Shown here: positions 5,493 through 5,773 of the stretch, piece after piece
How the letters are laid out: each line of letters begins with the position of its first letter
Position numbering within the stretch: position 1 is the first letter of the stretch
NCBI GenBank assembly: GCA_955652655.1
Contig: CATPCK010000302.1
Location: 1-5,773, forward strand
DNA from: an uncultured Ktedonobacteraceae bacterium
Lineage (GTDB): Bacteria > Chloroflexota > Ktedonobacteria > Ktedonobacterales > Ktedonobacteraceae
Length of the DNA: 5,773 nucleotides
Reading direction: 5' to 3'
Made by a program: the position numbers and the translations under genes
The notes under the pieces: model-generated
What the model was told of the DNA's origin: nothing
Databases searched by the model: none
Seen by the model: only the letters and a program-made list of their open reading frames with translations

Positions 5493-5773
5493 ATGAGCAA
5501 TACATCCCCAAACTCACATGCTGGTGCCAGCCCGGAGCACCAGGTTCGTGAGGTTGTCCCTGTCATTATCGTAGGAGCGGGTCCTACTGGGCTTACCGCG
5601 GGTAATTTGCTAGGCATGGCAGGTATTGATACATTGATCATTGAATCTAATACCTCTTTGAGCGACTACCCCAAAGCTATCTCACTTGATGATGAAGGTT
5701 TGCGTATTTGCCAGGCTATGGGTTTAAGCAGCGCGGTGAGCAAGAGCGTTTTATCAGGTATCAATGCCCATTA
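5493..5773 (+). CDS. FAD-dependent aromatic-ring monooxygenase, MhpA/polyketide-hydroxylase type (3' partial)
   Basis: The first 93 codons of a flavoprotein hydroxylase, which runs off the right edge; relatives are usually about 500-600 residues. After about 22 variable residues, VPVIIVGAGPTGLTAGNLLG gives the Rossmann dinucleotide fold with GAGPTG at 28-33, and E51 ends the second strand, where FAD ribose is bound. DYPKAISLDDEGLR (58-71) matches the DYPRA...DDE segment of 3-(3-hydroxyphenyl)propionate hydroxylases and of the oxygenases that hydroxylate aromatic polyketides. It would use NAD(P)H and O2 to hydroxylate or otherwise oxidise an aromatic product, which fits its place 85 bases after the CLF. 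The ATG at 5493 is chosen because a GAGG-type ribosome site precedes it at 5478-5481; TTG at 5487 is the nearest alternative. Substrate binding and NAD(P)H regions lie outside the window, so the exact subfamily cannot be fixed. Confidence 0.88.
   Translation, partial: MSNTSPNSHAGASPEHQVREVVPVIIVGAGPTGLTAGNLLGMAGIDTLIIESNTSLSDYPKAISLDDEGLRICQAMGLSSAVSKSVLSGINAH

Noticed and set aside
5450..5641. 63-residue reverse-strand frame over the oxygenase start
   Set aside because: It is antisense to a clear FAD-binding fold and lacks support of its own.
1..5773. CRISPR arrays, tRNA or rRNA genes, insertion sequences
   Set aside because: No regularly spaced repeats, no tRNA-like cloverleaf seen in the two gaps, no transposase reading frame and no terminal inverted repeats were seen.

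Overview
The window reads left to right on one strand. It holds one exporter-type gene, a tandem pair of ketosynthase genes, and the start of a flavin monooxygenase. The most economical reading is the edge of a biosynthetic gene cluster built on a type II (dissociated) polyketide synthase: a catalytic ketosynthase (KS-alpha) followed by a chain length factor (KS-beta, CLF) that has lost the active-site cysteine, then an FAD-dependent aromatic-type hydroxylase. Base composition looks close to balanced (judged by eye, not counted), unlike the very GC-rich actinomycetes where most such systems are known. A double-FHA ABC exporter beside a moderate-GC type II PKS suggests a Chloroflexota bacterium of the Ktedonobacteria type. 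This is inference from style, not a demonstrated placement; other FHA-rich, non-actinobacterial phyla remain possible.

Layout. Positions 3-2618 encode a large fused ABC exporter (FHA-FHA-ATPase-six membrane segments). Its reading frame is open to the left edge, so the true start probably lies outside. Positions 2619-2865 are non-coding. They hold a convincing intrinsic terminator (about 2665-2727), a long inverted repeat carrying a TGCCTC motif, a candidate promoter (2782-2810) with a small palindrome in its spacer, and a very strong ribosome binding site in front of an immediate start-stop (ATGTGA at 2825). A second, perfect Shine-Dalgarno then serves KS-alpha. KS-alpha (2866-4146) and the CLF (4157-5407) are 10 bases apart, with the CLF ribosome site overlapping the KS-alpha stop codon, so they form one translational unit. 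Positions 5408-5492 hold a 10-base tandem repeat of the TGCCTC motif, a possible promoter and an 11-bp hairpin whose right arm includes the Shine-Dalgarno of the monooxygenase gene. That gene begins at 5493 and runs off the right edge.

How they fit together. KS-alpha and CLF would form the heterodimer that builds a poly-beta-keto (or reduced) chain on an acyl carrier protein. No carrier protein, ketoreductase or cyclase is in the window, so these must be elsewhere. The monooxygenase would hydroxylate the product. The exporter is next door, but a terminator separates it from the PKS genes, so its membership in the pathway is only possible. The TGCCTC motif occurs in both intergenic regions and nowhere else that I noticed, hinting at one regulator for the two transcription units.
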